In this document: in pieces, positions 18,516 to 27,550 of the stretch
How positions within the stretch are numbered: the stretch's first letter is position 1
How the letters are laid out: every line of letters begins with the position of its first letter
The notes under the pieces: model-generated
Databases searched by the model: none
The model's input: the letters and a program-made list of their open reading frames with translations, nothing else
What the model was told of the DNA's origin: nothing
Assembly: GCA_029245025.1 (NCBI GenBank)
Contig: JAQWQC010000001.1
Span: 1-64,000, forward strand
Direction of reading: 5' to 3'
DNA length: 64,000 nt
From: Rhodospirillaceae bacterium
GTDB lineage: Bacteria; Pseudomonadota; Alphaproteobacteria; Rhodospirillales; Rhodospirillaceae
Translations under genes and position numbers: made by a program

Positions 18516-18926
18516 ATGGATTTTAGCAGCAGAGAGTGGATGCCTGGCGGCGAGCCTGGACAGCCACCGGCCATGTCGATGTTTTCGCAAGGTGTAAAAG
18601 CTGGACCGTTAATTTTCACGGCTGGACATGCGGCCATTGACGAGAACGGTCAATTGGTTGGCCCAAACGATATACGTGTGCAAACAGAACAGACGCTAAA
18701 AAACATCGGTAGTGTTCTCGAAAACTTTGGCGCGTCGTTCAAGGATGTGGTCAAGGTCACAATTTGGCTTACTGACTACGACAACTATGCTGGGATGAAC
18801 GAAATCTATGCCAAATTCTTTCCTGAGCCTCGCCCACCCCGTGCTTGCGTCAATTCGAAACTCGTGCCGTTGTTGAACGACGAGTTCCTTGTCGAGATTG
18901 AGGCCGTGGCCGTTGTGGCAGAGTAA
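18516..18926 (+). CDS. Single-domain RidA family protein
   Basis: This 136-residue protein is a normal RidA/YjgF monomer: VKAGPLIFTAGHAAIDENGQLV, then a central helix region (TLKNIGSVLENFGASFKDVVKVTIWLTD) and the end motif RPPRACVNSKLVPLLNDEFLVEIEAVAV. The latter keeps the active-site Arg context, unlike units 1 and 3 of the fusion at 3158. No signal peptide is seen. AAAGGGAGG lies just upstream of the ATG. It sits between the tannase and the fumarylacetoacetase-family gene, so it likely serves a cytoplasmic step, such as hydrolysis of an unstable intermediate. Confidence 0.92.
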   Translation: MDFSSREWMPGGEPGQPPAMSMFSQGVKAGPLIFTAGHAAIDENGQLVGPNDIRVQTEQTLKNIGSVLENFGASFKDVVKVTIWLTDYDNYAGMNEIYAKFFPEPRPPRACVNSKLVPLLNDEFLVEIEAVAVVAE

Positions 18927-18941
18927 CCGGGAGGACCGGTT

Positions 18942-19775
18942 ATGAAATGCGTTACCTTCGCAGGTGAGGTTGGCCCACGGGTTGGGGTGCTAGACTCTGA
19001 CGTTGTCTATGATGTCGGTTTCAATGGCGACATGATTGCCTTCATCGAAGCCGGCGCTCCCGTTTTGGAATATATCGAAGTGAAAGATGCGCGTCTTCTC
19101 GCGCCTCTACGTCCGCGAAGCCTAAGAGATTTCATCGGCTTTGAAGGTCATTACAAAGCGTCATACGAACGTTTGGGGATGCCCACGCCCGACGAGTGGT
19201 ATCAGGTGCCAGCTTATTACAAAGGTATGCCGGACACGGTCATCGGCCCGGAGGTTGAGATTCCTTGGCCGTCTTATAGCGATTTCGTGGACTGCGAGCT
19301 CGAACTCGCCGTTGTTATCGGCAAACAAGGTAAAAACATTGCAGCTGAGGAGGCCGCAGATTTTATCTTCGGCTACACGATTTGGAACGATGTCTCAGCG
19401 CGGGATACGCAAAAGGTCGAGATGCCGGTGGGTGCTGGTCCGGGCAAAGCCAAGGACTGGGATGGCTCCAATGTGCTGGGGCCGTGCATCGTGACGTCAG
19501 GTGAAATCAACGGGCAAAACCTCGACATGACCCTGCGTGTCAATGGCGAGGTGTGGACCGAAGAGAATTCGGCCAACATGCATTATACGTTCGCCCAAAT
19601 GATCGCGCATATTTCACAAGACCAGACCCTTTATCCTGGAGATGTGCTCGGTTCTGGAACACCGCCAGGTGGCTGCGGTATAGAACTTGATAAGCACCTC
19701 AAGACCGGCGACATCATCGAATTGGACATTGAAGGGATCGGCATCTTGCGCAATTCCGTCGGAGCCAAAGGCTGA
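18942..19775 (+). CDS. Fumarylacetoacetate hydrolase-family protein
   Basis: The 277-residue enzyme has the FAH C-terminal fold. It shows FIGFEGHYKAS near residue 65, the metal-ligand segment DFVDCELELAVVIGKQGKN near 112-131, FGYTIWNDVSARDTQ near 143, and GSGTPPGGCGIELDKHLKTGDIIELDIEGIG at the end. Members hydrolyse or decarboxylate acyl-pyruvates and related diketones from aromatic-ring catabolism, using Mg2+. It follows RidA after 15 bases. The gene suggests that ring cleavage products or diketones arise in this pathway (inference). Confidence 0.92.
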   Translation: MKCVTFAGEVGPRVGVLDSDVVYDVGFNGDMIAFIEAGAPVLEYIEVKDARLLAPLRPRSLRDFIGFEGHYKASYERLGMPTPDEWYQVPAYYKGMPDTVIGPEVEIPWPSYSDFVDCELELAVVIGKQGKNIAAEEAADFIFGYTIWNDVSARDTQKVEMPVGAGPGKAKDWDGSNVLGPCIVTSGEINGQNLDMTLRVNGEVWTEENSANMHYTFAQMIAHISQDQTLYPGDVLGSGTPPGGCGIELDKHLKTGDIIELDIEGIGILRNSVGAKG

Positions 19776-19780
19776 AAACA

Positions 19781-21025
19781 ATGAAACAGATAAGCCAAAT
19801 AATATTTGCGCTCTTTATTCTTCAATCCAGTTTTGCAGAAGCGGCGACCATTGCCGATATCATCAATCGCTTCGAAGGTGAATATACGGGTGTTGTCCCC
19901 GGCTCTGAAGTCGGCCGACCCGAAGACGGGTCTCTCATCATGCATTCCTTTGTAGGTCGTGTTGATCTCCCCGCGTTTGGCAATGATGTCATTTACCTAG
20001 AACAACGGTATGGCGGTCCCGAGGGGTCCATTACCCGGCAACGCATTATGGCGTTTAGCCAAGATGACCAGGGTATCGTAACAAGGGCGTACGATTTCCT
20101 CGAAGGCGCCAAATATGTCCGTGCTGATGCTGTACCAGCACGAGTGGCTAGTCTTTCACCTGATGCTATGTACAATTTTCCCGAAGGTTGTCGTATTCGC
20201 TGGACAGAGGACGGTGACGGCTTTGTCGGAGAGGTTAATCGGCAAGGCTGTGAAATCGTAAGCCGAAGTGGCCGGGGTAATGTCTTTGTCGATATGGTCT
20301 ATCGTTTGACTGGTGATAGTTACTCTCTATTCGAACAAGGGTTTGACGCGTCTGATCGTTTCTTGTTCGGCACAAATGCGCCCCACCGCCATCAACATTT
20401 GCCAAAGCGGGACTTGGACGAGGAATTAGAGCAGATTCTTTCTGCCTTTGAAGGTGGTTTTGAGAACCTTCCCCACGATCCCGCTGTAACAGCGCATAGC
20501 AATATCATCGGTAACCTTTACACACATGTGCGGCGGGTGAATCTTCCGGCCTTTGGCACCCACGTTCAGTATATAGAGTTTACGCGCGGCGGACCCGACG
20601 GTGCTGTCGTACGTCAACGGTTAAACGTGTTCGATAGCAATCCCAATCGTCGTGCCAATGTGATGGTTTCCTATGAATTCCAGGACGGCTCAGCTTACGC
20701 AGGTGCTTATGCAGATCCGGCGAAACTCAATGGCCTGAAACCTCAGGACCTAGAGCCACTAGTCACCGGCTGCGAGCTGATTTGGTCGACTGTTCGGGGT
20801 GTGCTCACCGGTGTTTCCGACCGCACGATTTGTCACAGGTTCAACGAACGACTGCAAGTGTGGCGGCATGTGTCGTTTGTGTTTTTGCTGGATGGTGAGT
20901 CGATGCATTTGTGGGAACACAGTTATTCACCCGAAGGAAATCTGATTTTCGGATCACCCTTGCCCATCCGTTTTCCGCGTGTGAGATCAGGTTGGCTTGG
21001 AAATGAAAGGAAGGCCTCTCAATGA
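19781..21025 (+). CDS. Exported protein with two tandem CpcT/CpeT-like domains
   Basis: The 414-residue precursor has a signal peptide (IIFALFILQSSFAEA). The rest splits into two similar halves (about 25-200 and 220-400). Each has a sequence like HS.VGRVDLPAFG..V.YLEQ..GGP.G...RQR, then a Y.F strand, then GC.I.W and a later Cys. This layout resembles the CpcT/CpeT (phycobiliprotein lyase-like, DUF1001) beta-barrel family. Here it is duplicated in one chain and exported, in an organism with no sign of phycobilins. The pairs of Cys could form disulfides. The barrel may bind a hydrophobic or aromatic ligand (inference). It overlaps the next gene by 4 bases (ATGA), so they are translationally coupled. 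Confidence 0.65.
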   Translation: MKQISQIIFALFILQSSFAEAATIADIINRFEGEYTGVVPGSEVGRPEDGSLIMHSFVGRVDLPAFGNDVIYLEQRYGGPEGSITRQRIMAFSQDDQGIVTRAYDFLEGAKYVRADAVPARVASLSPDAMYNFPEGCRIRWTEDGDGFVGEVNRQGCEIVSRSGRGNVFVDMVYRLTGDSYSLFEQGFDASDRFLFGTNAPHRHQHLPKRDLDEELEQILSAFEGGFENLPHDPAVTAHSNIIGNLYTHVRRVNLPAFGTHVQYIEFTRGGPDGAVVRQRLNVFDSNPNRRANVMVSYEFQDGSAYAGAYADPAKLNGLKPQDLEPLVTGCELIWSTVRGVLTGVSDRTICHRFNERLQVWRHVSFVFLLDGESMHLWEHSYSPEGNLIFGSPLPIRFPRVRSGWLGNERKASQ

Positions 21026-22869
21026 GTCGTCGAAATTTACGCACCACGTTTTCAATCGGTATGTTGTCATTGTTGGCAGTCTTTCAAAGTGGGACTGGAT
21101 TAGCTATGTCGGCAGGTCCAGACCAACCCGCGCTAAGCGCTGCAATGGAAAAAGCTCTCAAAGGGATTGGTGGACGTGCTGCGCTCGAGAGCCTAAATAC
21201 GCTTCATATAGAAGACTTTAGGGAGCGGTATGCCATGGGGCAGGGCCCTGAGCCCGGCGTCGGTCACTTTCGCATGACGCGGACTGAGGCCGTTGCGTCC
21301 TATGATATTGGGAACGATCAGTTTCGCCTGGATTTCAGGCATACCAATCATTATGAGCGATCACGGGAAGTCACAGAACTGGTTATTGGTCAGTCCGGGT
21401 ATCTCATCGGACTCGACGATTTCTATTTACAAAGGGAACCTGGAGTCCGGGTGATGCGATCGGATCGTTGGGCTGTCGCAAAAAAATCCGAGCGGTTGCT
21501 AAATCCGCATTTCTTGCTTCAAGACTTGCTCAATAAACCATCATTGGCGTCCATCGCCGAAGAGACACAATTAGAAACTACAGGGCCTAGAATCACAGAA
21601 GACAAGGTGTTCCCCGTGACTTTTGTGCGGGACCGGCCGACCGGAAAGCGCAATGTCATAGCAAATGATAATTGGGTCAAACGCTGGCAAGACGAAGAAT
21701 TCTACGAACTCTCCATCAATGAACTTGAAGTAGACAATGGGTGGCTAAAACGCTGGCGCGACACCGTCGCGTTAACCGGGGCTCATCATCAAATCGAGAT
21801 TCAGGATGATGTTCATCCCATAACTCTCCACATCAATGAACAAACAGGGCGTATCGATAAGCTATCAACCATGGAGCATGACATGGTTTATGGCGATGCA
21901 CCGCTCGAAGTGACTTACACCGACTGGCAACGTCATGACGGCCTTTACTTTCCGTCTCACATTCGCATTTCCCTGGCGGGCGTCCCCTATCTTGAGGTCA
22001 CTCGCTCGAAAGTGACCGTTAACCCAACGTTCGACGCAAATGCTTTTGCAAAGCCTGACGGCGTAAAGTATGTGCACAGTATTGAACTGGCTATGCGCGG
22101 TGCCAGCGTTAGTCAGTTGGTGCGGTCGTTCACTTCTGCAGGGTCACCGGAAAAAGCCTTGGGGCGTCCCCGGATTGACTCCCAGGAACTGGCTGAGGGC
22201 GTATACCTTCTTGAAGGCACACCTTCTGACGCGGTCTTTACATTGGCTGTGGAGTTAGAAAACGGCGTTGCAGTTATTGAGCCTGGATCGTTTGACCTCA
22301 AAGGTGAGGCTATAGTCGAATGGTTAGCGGAAAACATTCCAGGCAAGCCCGTTTCACACATTATCGTTTCCCATCATCATAGCGACCATTCTGGTGGCGT
22401 GCGGCCCTATGTTGCAGCTGGTGCCAGTGCAGTCGTTCATGAAGCCGCGATTGAGTTCTATGAGGACCTATTGGCGCGAACGAATTCCACGATCATGCCT
22501 GATGCATTGGATCGTAATCCGGTAGAAGCAAACATCATAACTGTGTCCGCTTTGGGGCCCTTGCTGATCGATGATGAGAAACGACCAATTACTATTTACC
22601 CGGTGGTATCAGGCCATACCACAGACATGGTCATCGTCGGGTTGGAAAAGCAAGAAATCCTTTATTCCGCTGATCTATACATCGGTGCTATGGCGCGGTT
22701 ATTAAGGGCCAGAGTGAATATGACGCTGACTGGAGAAGCGGCGCAATCTGCTCTTGAGCTAGACGCCGCCATTGACGCGACCGGCGCCACGTTCAAGGTC
22801 CTGGTCGGCTCTCACGACCGTGAACCTGTCAGCTACGCAGACTTTAAAACCTACCTGGGGAATGAGTAG
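21022..22869 (+). CDS. Exported two-domain MBL-fold metallohydrolase, second copy
   Basis: This 615-residue protein parallels the one at 15069 along its whole length. It has a signal peptide, ALKGIGGRAALESLNTLHIED at the start of the N-terminal domain, and the MBL zinc motif HHHSDHSGG (H451-x-H453-x-D455-H456), then SGHTTDM and GSHDRE. Both share RPYVAAGA after the zinc motif and LDRNP further on. Two diverged copies as the first and last genes of one operon suggest two related hydrolytic steps or substrates. It ends at a strong bidirectional terminator. Confidence 0.85.
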   Translation: MSRRNLRTTFSIGMLSLLAVFQSGTGLAMSAGPDQPALSAAMEKALKGIGGRAALESLNTLHIEDFRERYAMGQGPEPGVGHFRMTRTEAVASYDIGNDQFRLDFRHTNHYERSREVTELVIGQSGYLIGLDDFYLQREPGVRVMRSDRWAVAKKSERLLNPHFLLQDLLNKPSLASIAEETQLETTGPRITEDKVFPVTFVRDRPTGKRNVIANDNWVKRWQDEEFYELSINELEVDNGWLKRWRDTVALTGAHHQIEIQDDVHPITLHINEQTGRIDKLSTMEHDMVYGDAPLEVTYTDWQRHDGLYFPSHIRISLAGVPYLEVTRSKVTVNPTFDANAFAKPDGVKYVHSIELAMRGASVSQLVRSFTSAGSPEKALGRPRIDSQELAEGVYLLEGTPSDAVFTLAVELENGVAVIEPGSFDLKGEAIVEWLAENIPGKPVSHIIVSHHHSDHSGGVRPYVAAGASAVVHEAAIEFYEDLLARTNSTIMPDALDRNPVEANIITVSALGPLLIDDEKRPITIYPVVSGHTTDMVIVGLEKQEILYSADLYIGAMARLLRARVNMTLTGEAAQSALELDAAIDATGATFKVLVGSHDREPVSYADFKTYLGNE

Positions 22870-22900
22870 AAGCTGCGCGATCAAAAGCCTTAGGCAAAAA

Positions 22901-22926
22901 AATGGGCTCCCAGGGGGGAGCCCATT
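22901..22926. terminator. Bidirectional terminator between convergent operons
   Basis: AATGGGCTCCC (22901-22911) pairs perfectly with GGGAGCCCATT (22916-22926) around a 4-base loop. TTGTTT follows on the plus side, and the A-run upstream gives a U-run on the minus side. It lies between the MBL gene (plus) and the TonB receptor gene (minus). Confidence 0.9.
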
Positions 22927-22951
22927 TTGTTTCGTGTTCTGTGTTCTGAGG

Positions 22952-25324
22952 CTAGAACGAATAAGAGCTCCGAACTCCGAAGGCTCTGCGATCAGGAAGA
23001 CCAACGGCCAGCACCCGAGCCCCGATGAAGCCGCTAAGGCCTGACAGGTCAAATAGTGCTTGCAAGCTGGATGGTGTTTTGTCGTTGGTGAGGTTGGTCA
23101 CGTATGCTTCCAACCGCAGGTCTCCGGATTCGAAACCAGTTCTTAGGTTGAACCTATGTGAGTTACCTGTCTTCGTGATGTTTGCGTTCGTCGCCCATGT
23201 GCTTCCACGGAAGATATAGTCGCCACGCAGGAACCAATCCCAGTCATTATTGAATTCCTGGATATAGAATGCCGATGCACTACCACTGAATTCTGGCGTC
23301 CGGGAAAACTCTTTGCCAAGGCCGGTGATTGTTGGATTACCCAGCAAGGCAGTGGCGTCAGGACTTTCAAATTTTTTGAGATCTGTATTGTTCCACGCGA
23401 ACGTTCCATCCAAAGTTAGATTCTCAGTTGCTGCTATGGAACCTTCTATTTCAAGTCCTTTTAGGTCAGCCTTGCCGCCACCAGCCGTGACGTTGCCGAT
23501 AACCTCAGTAGCACCCAGCGCATTGGTGATCGTCACAAGATTTGGAATTTGGACATCTCTCCATTTTGCGTAGTAGGCCGCTACACTATAGAAGGCTCGG
23601 CCGTCCATAAGGCTGCCTTTAACGCCAACCTCGAAGTTGTCTAGTTGCTCCTCCGGAACGCTGGTATCGGCACCAGTTTGCTGAGCAATTTGATCGAGCT
23701 CAGCCTGAGTCCGCCCAAGCAACCCGGCGTTAAACCGTCCAGGGTTCGTGCCGCGTGCGTAGTTCAGGTAAACCGTCGTGTCATCATTCGGCTTGAGGTC
23801 GAGAATGACGCGCGGGGTAAAGGCCTTAAAGGTGTCTGAGAGGTTGTTCCCAACTATCTCGCCTTCGGTGATTTTATCCCACTGGTACCGTGCCTCAACG
23901 CTAAGCGTAGCCCAGTCGTTGATGTCATAGGCAGCGGCGCCAAATACGGCAGACGTTTTCGCTTCGAAGAAGTCACCTGGATCAGTAAACCCGCCCAATC
24001 GCAAACCAGCCAGAATCGATGCGTTTTGGATTTTGAAATCGCGTTCTGAATAGGTGCCACCGACGATCCAGCGAAGGTTTTGATCATCAGCGGACGCCAC
24101 TCGAACTTCTTGGCTGAAATCGCTCAGCTTGTTCATCCGCAAGTCATAAGCTGCGGCAGTCGATGGAAAGCCTAGCAATCCACCAAACAAACCCTCAGTT
24201 TGGCGACGATCCAGGTCGTTTACTGATGAGAAGTCGTCTTTGTGTATGGCCGTCAAGGATGAAAACGTAATGTTGGAGTCGGTTACCCAATCCATGACGA
24301 GGCTGGTTTCCAATGCGTTTCGTTCCAATCCAAATCCATCGGGAATACTCTTGTCGCCCAGGATGTAAGGAACTGACGCGGAAGCACCAGAAATCATATC
24401 CCGAATAGCCTGTGTTTCGATCAAATCCATAGCAATGAGGTCGGGTGTGGTCTCGGGTACCGTTCCGCAGATCCAATCGATCGGACTGCCAAACACAGTC
24501 CCACCAGGATTGCAGTTGAAGAAGCTGGATGGCGCATTGTCTGGGCCGTAGGCCGTGCCTGCGTCTGGTCCGTCACTGTCGTTCCAAATCCGGAAACGGA
24601 CTTTGGCACTAAAGTTGTCGGAAGGTGTGAAGTACAGTGTGGCGCCGCCGCTTTTGGTCGAACGTTCGCCAAGTTTCTGATCAGGATTGGCGGCATTGCG
24701 GTACTGCCCTTCTGTATCAAAGAAACTACCGCTGACGCGGATGGCCAATTTGTCTTCAACCAAGGCACCTTCTAACGAAAGCCCAAGGTCAACGGTTCCA
24801 AAACGGCCGTACTCAGCGTTGAGCCGTCCTGCAAACTCATTGCCCGGTGTTTTGGTAATTGCATTGATTGCCCCGGCGAAAGTTGAACGTCCGAAGTAGG
24901 CGCTTTGAGGTCCTTTGATGACCTCAATTCGCTCATAATCTTCGGTACTGCCGATTTCTGCACCTAGGATTGGCGCGCCATCGATAAACACAGTGGCCGA
25001 TTGCCGGGTTTGGATATCAGTCCGGGGCTGCATACCACGGAAAATGAGGCGGCGATTTTCACGTGCGCTTTTCCCAACTGAATGCTCCGAATAGTAAAAG
25101 CCAGGGGAGAAATCTACGATATCGGTGAGTTCATCAATGCCTTTGACCACAATGTCTTCAGCCGAGAAGGCTGTTACTGTCAGCGGAATGTCCAACAGGG
25201 ACTCTTCTCGTTGGCGTGATGTCACGATGATTTCTTCGAGTTGCTGTGCTGTTGCTGCGGCGTCTGGCAGCACCAAGGCAATAGCCGTTAGGCAGATCAG
25301 TTTAGTTGGTGTGTATCTGAGCAT
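22952..25324 (-). CDS. TonB-dependent outer-membrane receptor
   Basis: This 790-residue precursor (ATG 25324, AGGGGGA 9 bases upstream; a frame extending to 25402 is unlikely) has a signal peptide ending near AAATA. A plug domain follows (LEEIIVTSRQREESLLDIPLTVTAF, a TonB-box-like and early plug motif), then a long beta-barrel. It ends in RRAFGVRSSYSF with a C-terminal aromatic residue as in outer-membrane barrels. The type is common among receptors for plant- or aromatic-derived compounds. An operator like those at 14921 and 36105 lies 57 bases upstream, so it is probably induced with the pathway. It imports the substrate or a product through the outer membrane. Confidence 0.93.
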   Translation of the reverse strand: MLRYTPTKLICLTAIALVLPDAAATAQQLEEIIVTSRQREESLLDIPLTVTAFSAEDIVVKGIDELTDIVDFSPGFYYSEHSVGKSARENRRLIFRGMQPRTDIQTRQSATVFIDGAPILGAEIGSTEDYERIEVIKGPQSAYFGRSTFAGAINAITKTPGNEFAGRLNAEYGRFGTVDLGLSLEGALVEDKLAIRVSGSFFDTEGQYRNAANPDQKLGERSTKSGGATLYFTPSDNFSAKVRFRIWNDSDGPDAGTAYGPDNAPSSFFNCNPGGTVFGSPIDWICGTVPETTPDLIAMDLIETQAIRDMISGASASVPYILGDKSIPDGFGLERNALETSLVMDWVTDSNITFSSLTAIHKDDFSSVNDLDRRQTEGLFGGLLGFPSTAAAYDLRMNKLSDFSQEVRVASADDQNLRWIVGGTYSERDFKIQNASILAGLRLGGFTDPGDFFEAKTSAVFGAAAYDINDWATLSVEARYQWDKITEGEIVGNNLSDTFKAFTPRVILDLKPNDDTTVYLNYARGTNPGRFNAGLLGRTQAELDQIAQQTGADTSVPEEQLDNFEVGVKGSLMDGRAFYSVAAYYAKWRDVQIPNLVTITNALGATEVIGNVTAGGGKADLKGLEIEGSIAATENLTLDGTFAWNNTDLKKFESPDATALLGNPTITGLGKEFSRTPEFSGSASAFYIQEFNNDWDWFLRGDYIFRGSTWATNANITKTGNSHRFNLRTGFESGDLRLEAYVTNLTNDKTPSSLQALFDLSGLSGFIGARVLAVGLPDRRAFGVRSSYSF

Positions 25325-25356
25325 GGTTGAGGGTCCCCCTAATTCAAACTGAACTA

Positions 25357-25386
25357 ATCCTATCAGACATTGAGAATTATATGCAA
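25357..25386 (-). promoter_or_regulatory. Putative promoter of the TonB receptor gene
   Basis: On the minus strand, TTGCAT (25386-25381) and TAGGAT (25362-25357) are separated by 18 bases, giving a plausible -35/-10 pair. The -35 box is the inner end of the LacI-type operator, so repressor binding would block the polymerase. Confidence 0.45.
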
Positions 25387-25396
25387 GCGTATACAC
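25381..25396 (-). promoter_or_regulatory. LacI-type operator upstream of the TonB receptor gene
   Basis: Read on the minus strand this is GTGTATACGCTTGCAT, which matches the site at 36105 in 15 of 16 positions and the one at 14921 in 14 of 16. It has a central CG and lies 57 bases before the TonB start. It is about 225 bases before the divergent LacI-family gene, so that gene might also be autoregulated from here. Confidence 0.7.
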
Positions 25397-25438
25397 TAGC
25401 AACGGCCGCTGGCGCGAACATATATAAAAAACATATAA

Positions 25439-25449
25439 AACAGTATGTT
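25439..25449. promoter_or_regulatory. AACA-N3-TGTT motif, candidate second operator
   Basis: AACAGTATGTT repeats the core of the palindrome at 14866-14882. It is centred about 55 bases upstream of the LacI-type operator with respect to the TonB gene, the same spacing as at 14866. It also lies within a looser repeat, AACATA-N8-TATGTT (25430-25449). Confidence 0.35.
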
Positions 25450-25619
25450 ATGGACTTTTTTGACCTATTGAAGTAATTTTTGTCCGTACTTACTAAGTAC
25501 GAATACATGTGGAGAATACCTTTGGGGAATACTTTTGGAGATGAGATCACTCGCAAAAAATCAAATCCGCTTACCCAAAGGCGCTTACATGCCTGTGAAG
25601 AAAGCTTTAGGTTTTCGCC

Positions 25620-26633
25620 ATGAATGAAACGCGACGGATCACTTCACATGACGTTGCCAATTTAGCTGGGGTATCTCAGGCTACGGTATCTAGGGCCTTC
25701 ATGCCGGACGGCCGTATTTCTGCTAAAACCAAGCAGCGGGTTGTCGATGCGGCGGATAAGTTAGGGTACCAGCCCAACATCATCGCGCGCAGTCTTGCCA
25801 AGAGTAAATCCCATCTCATCGGTGTGTTGATGGCCAACTGGAACAACCCCAGGCTGACCGAAACATTGCAAGGGTTCAGCTCAGCATTCAAAGAATCTGG
25901 GTACAAGGTCATTTTGCAATCCGTTGCTGATGGGGAAACTGTCGATGACGCGTTGCGAGACTTTTTGCAGTATCAAGTCGATGGAATTATCGTTATTTCA
26001 GCCGTGCCGGGACCAGTTATCTCGGCCGCCTGTTTGCAAAAGAAAATTCCGATTGTCGTTGTTAATCGCATTGCCCGCGGAATAAACGCCTGTTCGGTCA
26101 CTTTGGATGGGACTCAAGCGGGCCGGATCATCGCTAATGATTTGTTGGATCGAGGATATCGACGTTTTGCAATGCTACGCGGTGACCCCAGTATTCAGGT
26201 GATTACCGATCTATTCTACGCATTCACCAATACTGTATCTGACAAAGGGCTTGGTGGCCATATCAACGAAATCATCAATATTTCAGGGTATGGGGACGGT
26301 CGTAAAACAATCGTTGATTTGCAAAATCAGGGTGAGATGCCAGATGCGGTCGTGTGTTCTTCAGACTTTACGGCTTTCGGTGTTCAGGCGGGCGCTCGGT
26401 TTGATCTCAAAATAGATATCCCGCAAGAACTCGGGGTCGTCGGAATCGGTGATTCACCTTTTTCGTGGTGGCCTGAACATAACCTGTCGACTCTACATTT
26501 TCCCGTTGAGGAGATGGTTACGGGCACGGCGGAAGCACTTTTGGCGCGGATACAGGAGCCATCACTGGAGCCCAAAGCTATCGGGCTTGGTGCAGAATTG
26601 GTGGTGCGTGGCACAACCCGCGACATTGGTTAG
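25620..26633 (+). CDS. LacI-family transcriptional regulator
   Basis: The 337-residue protein has a LacI-type helix-turn-helix (ITSHDVANLAGVSQATVSRAF, residues 7-27) and a hinge helix (NIIARSLAKSKSHLIGV). A periplasmic-binding-like effector domain follows (GVLMANWNNPRLTETLQGF through VVGIGDSPFSWWPEHNLSTLHFP). The length is normal. It is divergent from the TonB receptor gene. A repeated LacI-type operator stands in front of three transcription units in this window, so this protein is the likely regulator of that group. The effector is unknown and may be a pathway intermediate rather than a sugar. Confidence 0.93.
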   Translation: MNETRRITSHDVANLAGVSQATVSRAFMPDGRISAKTKQRVVDAADKLGYQPNIIARSLAKSKSHLIGVLMANWNNPRLTETLQGFSSAFKESGYKVILQSVADGETVDDALRDFLQYQVDGIIVISAVPGPVISAACLQKKIPIVVVNRIARGINACSVTLDGTQAGRIIANDLLDRGYRRFAMLRGDPSIQVITDLFYAFTNTVSDKGLGGHINEIINISGYGDGRKTIVDLQNQGEMPDAVVCSSDFTAFGVQAGARFDLKIDIPQELGVVGIGDSPFSWWPEHNLSTLHFPVEEMVTGTAEALLARIQEPSLEPKAIGLGAELVVRGTTRDIG

Positions 26634-26667
26634 CGGCGCCAAACTCAAGCGAAGAATTGGGCACGTG

Positions 26668-27540
26668 ATGATTGACCAGCTTAATAGGCGCGCTCTCGTT
26701 AGCGGAGCCGGCGCGATGGTGGGCTTTTCGTTGTTTGGCTCAGACGCCCTCGCGACCACTAGAATCAACCTTTCTGACGAGCAAGAAGCGCTGCGAGCTT
26801 ACGCGAAGCTGGTTGGTAGTACGGAGCGCGCTACCGTTCATTACTGGTATGCGGGCACTATTTATGGTGTTTTGCCTGGCGAGGGCTCGCTGCCGATTTT
26901 GGGTTTTGCGGGTTTGGCTAAGAATCTTTGGCGGCCCATGGATGACGGCAGTTTTAGTCAACGTATTTTTGATGTTGGCTATTTCGCTGATCTTGAAACC
27001 GGAGAGCCTGTCGATGAGTTACTCAATCCAATAACGGGAAAAGTAAACCATCCGGTTCACTACCTATCGGGCCCAAGCCAATTCACTAGAAGTGCGGAGC
27101 CGCGCAACTGGAAAATATCGGGCGACGATATTTGGCTAGAAGAATCGCTGTCTTTTAAAATGCCGAACTGGTTGAGTCCGGAAGAATGGCCGCTTGCTTC
27201 TAGCGGCAACACACTACACTTCCGCTATACAAATACCTATCACAGCAAGCTCTACGACATAACGGACCCATATGTTTCTAGCGCCCCAAGTTTATTCGGA
27301 TGGAATGCGATCACTGATTGGTATCCTTTTATGCTTATGGGGCAACGCCCGGGTTTTCTGAACTGGATCGGCCAGGGTAAGAAAGTTCAACGGCCCTCAG
27401 ACATTTTACCTCAAACGATGAATTATCTAAAAACTTATTATCCGAACTATTTGGACTCTGATGAGCCTTGGGAAAAACCTGCGAACAATTACGTGCAATA
27501 CATGGAGCAACGCCAGCCCATGAAACCCGGTCGCCGCTAG
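26668..27540 (+). CDS. Tat-exported DUF1838 family protein
   Basis: From ATG 26668 (GTG 26665 is possible) the protein has 290 residues and a twin-arginine-type signal (NRRALVSGAGAMVGFSLFGSDALA). The body matches my memory of DUF1838: LRAYAKLVGSTERATVHYWYAGTIYGVLPGE, then FDVGYFADLETGEPVDELLNPITG, with many Trp and Tyr residues. No enzymatic function is established for the family to my knowledge. It follows the LacI gene by 34 bases and precedes the sulfatase-modifying-factor-like gene by 10, so the three may be one transcript. A link to the regulon is likely. Confidence 0.75.
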   Translation: MIDQLNRRALVSGAGAMVGFSLFGSDALATTRINLSDEQEALRAYAKLVGSTERATVHYWYAGTIYGVLPGEGSLPILGFAGLAKNLWRPMDDGSFSQRIFDVGYFADLETGEPVDELLNPITGKVNHPVHYLSGPSQFTRSAEPRNWKISGDDIWLEESLSFKMPNWLSPEEWPLASSGNTLHFRYTNTYHSKLYDITDPYVSSAPSLFGWNAITDWYPFMLMGQRPGFLNWIGQGKKVQRPSDILPQTMNYLKTYYPNYLDSDEPWEKPANNYVQYMEQRQPMKPGRR

Positions 27541-27550
27541 GAAAACCAGT

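Noticed and set aside
23056-23067. GTGCTTGCAAGC, partial operator-like palindrome
   Set aside because: It is in the coding end of the TonB gene, lacks the GTATAC half, and is far from any promoter.
26449-26667. Possible 73-residue extension of the DUF1838 protein
   Set aside because: It overlaps the LacI gene end and would bury the Tat signal. ATG 26668 fits better.
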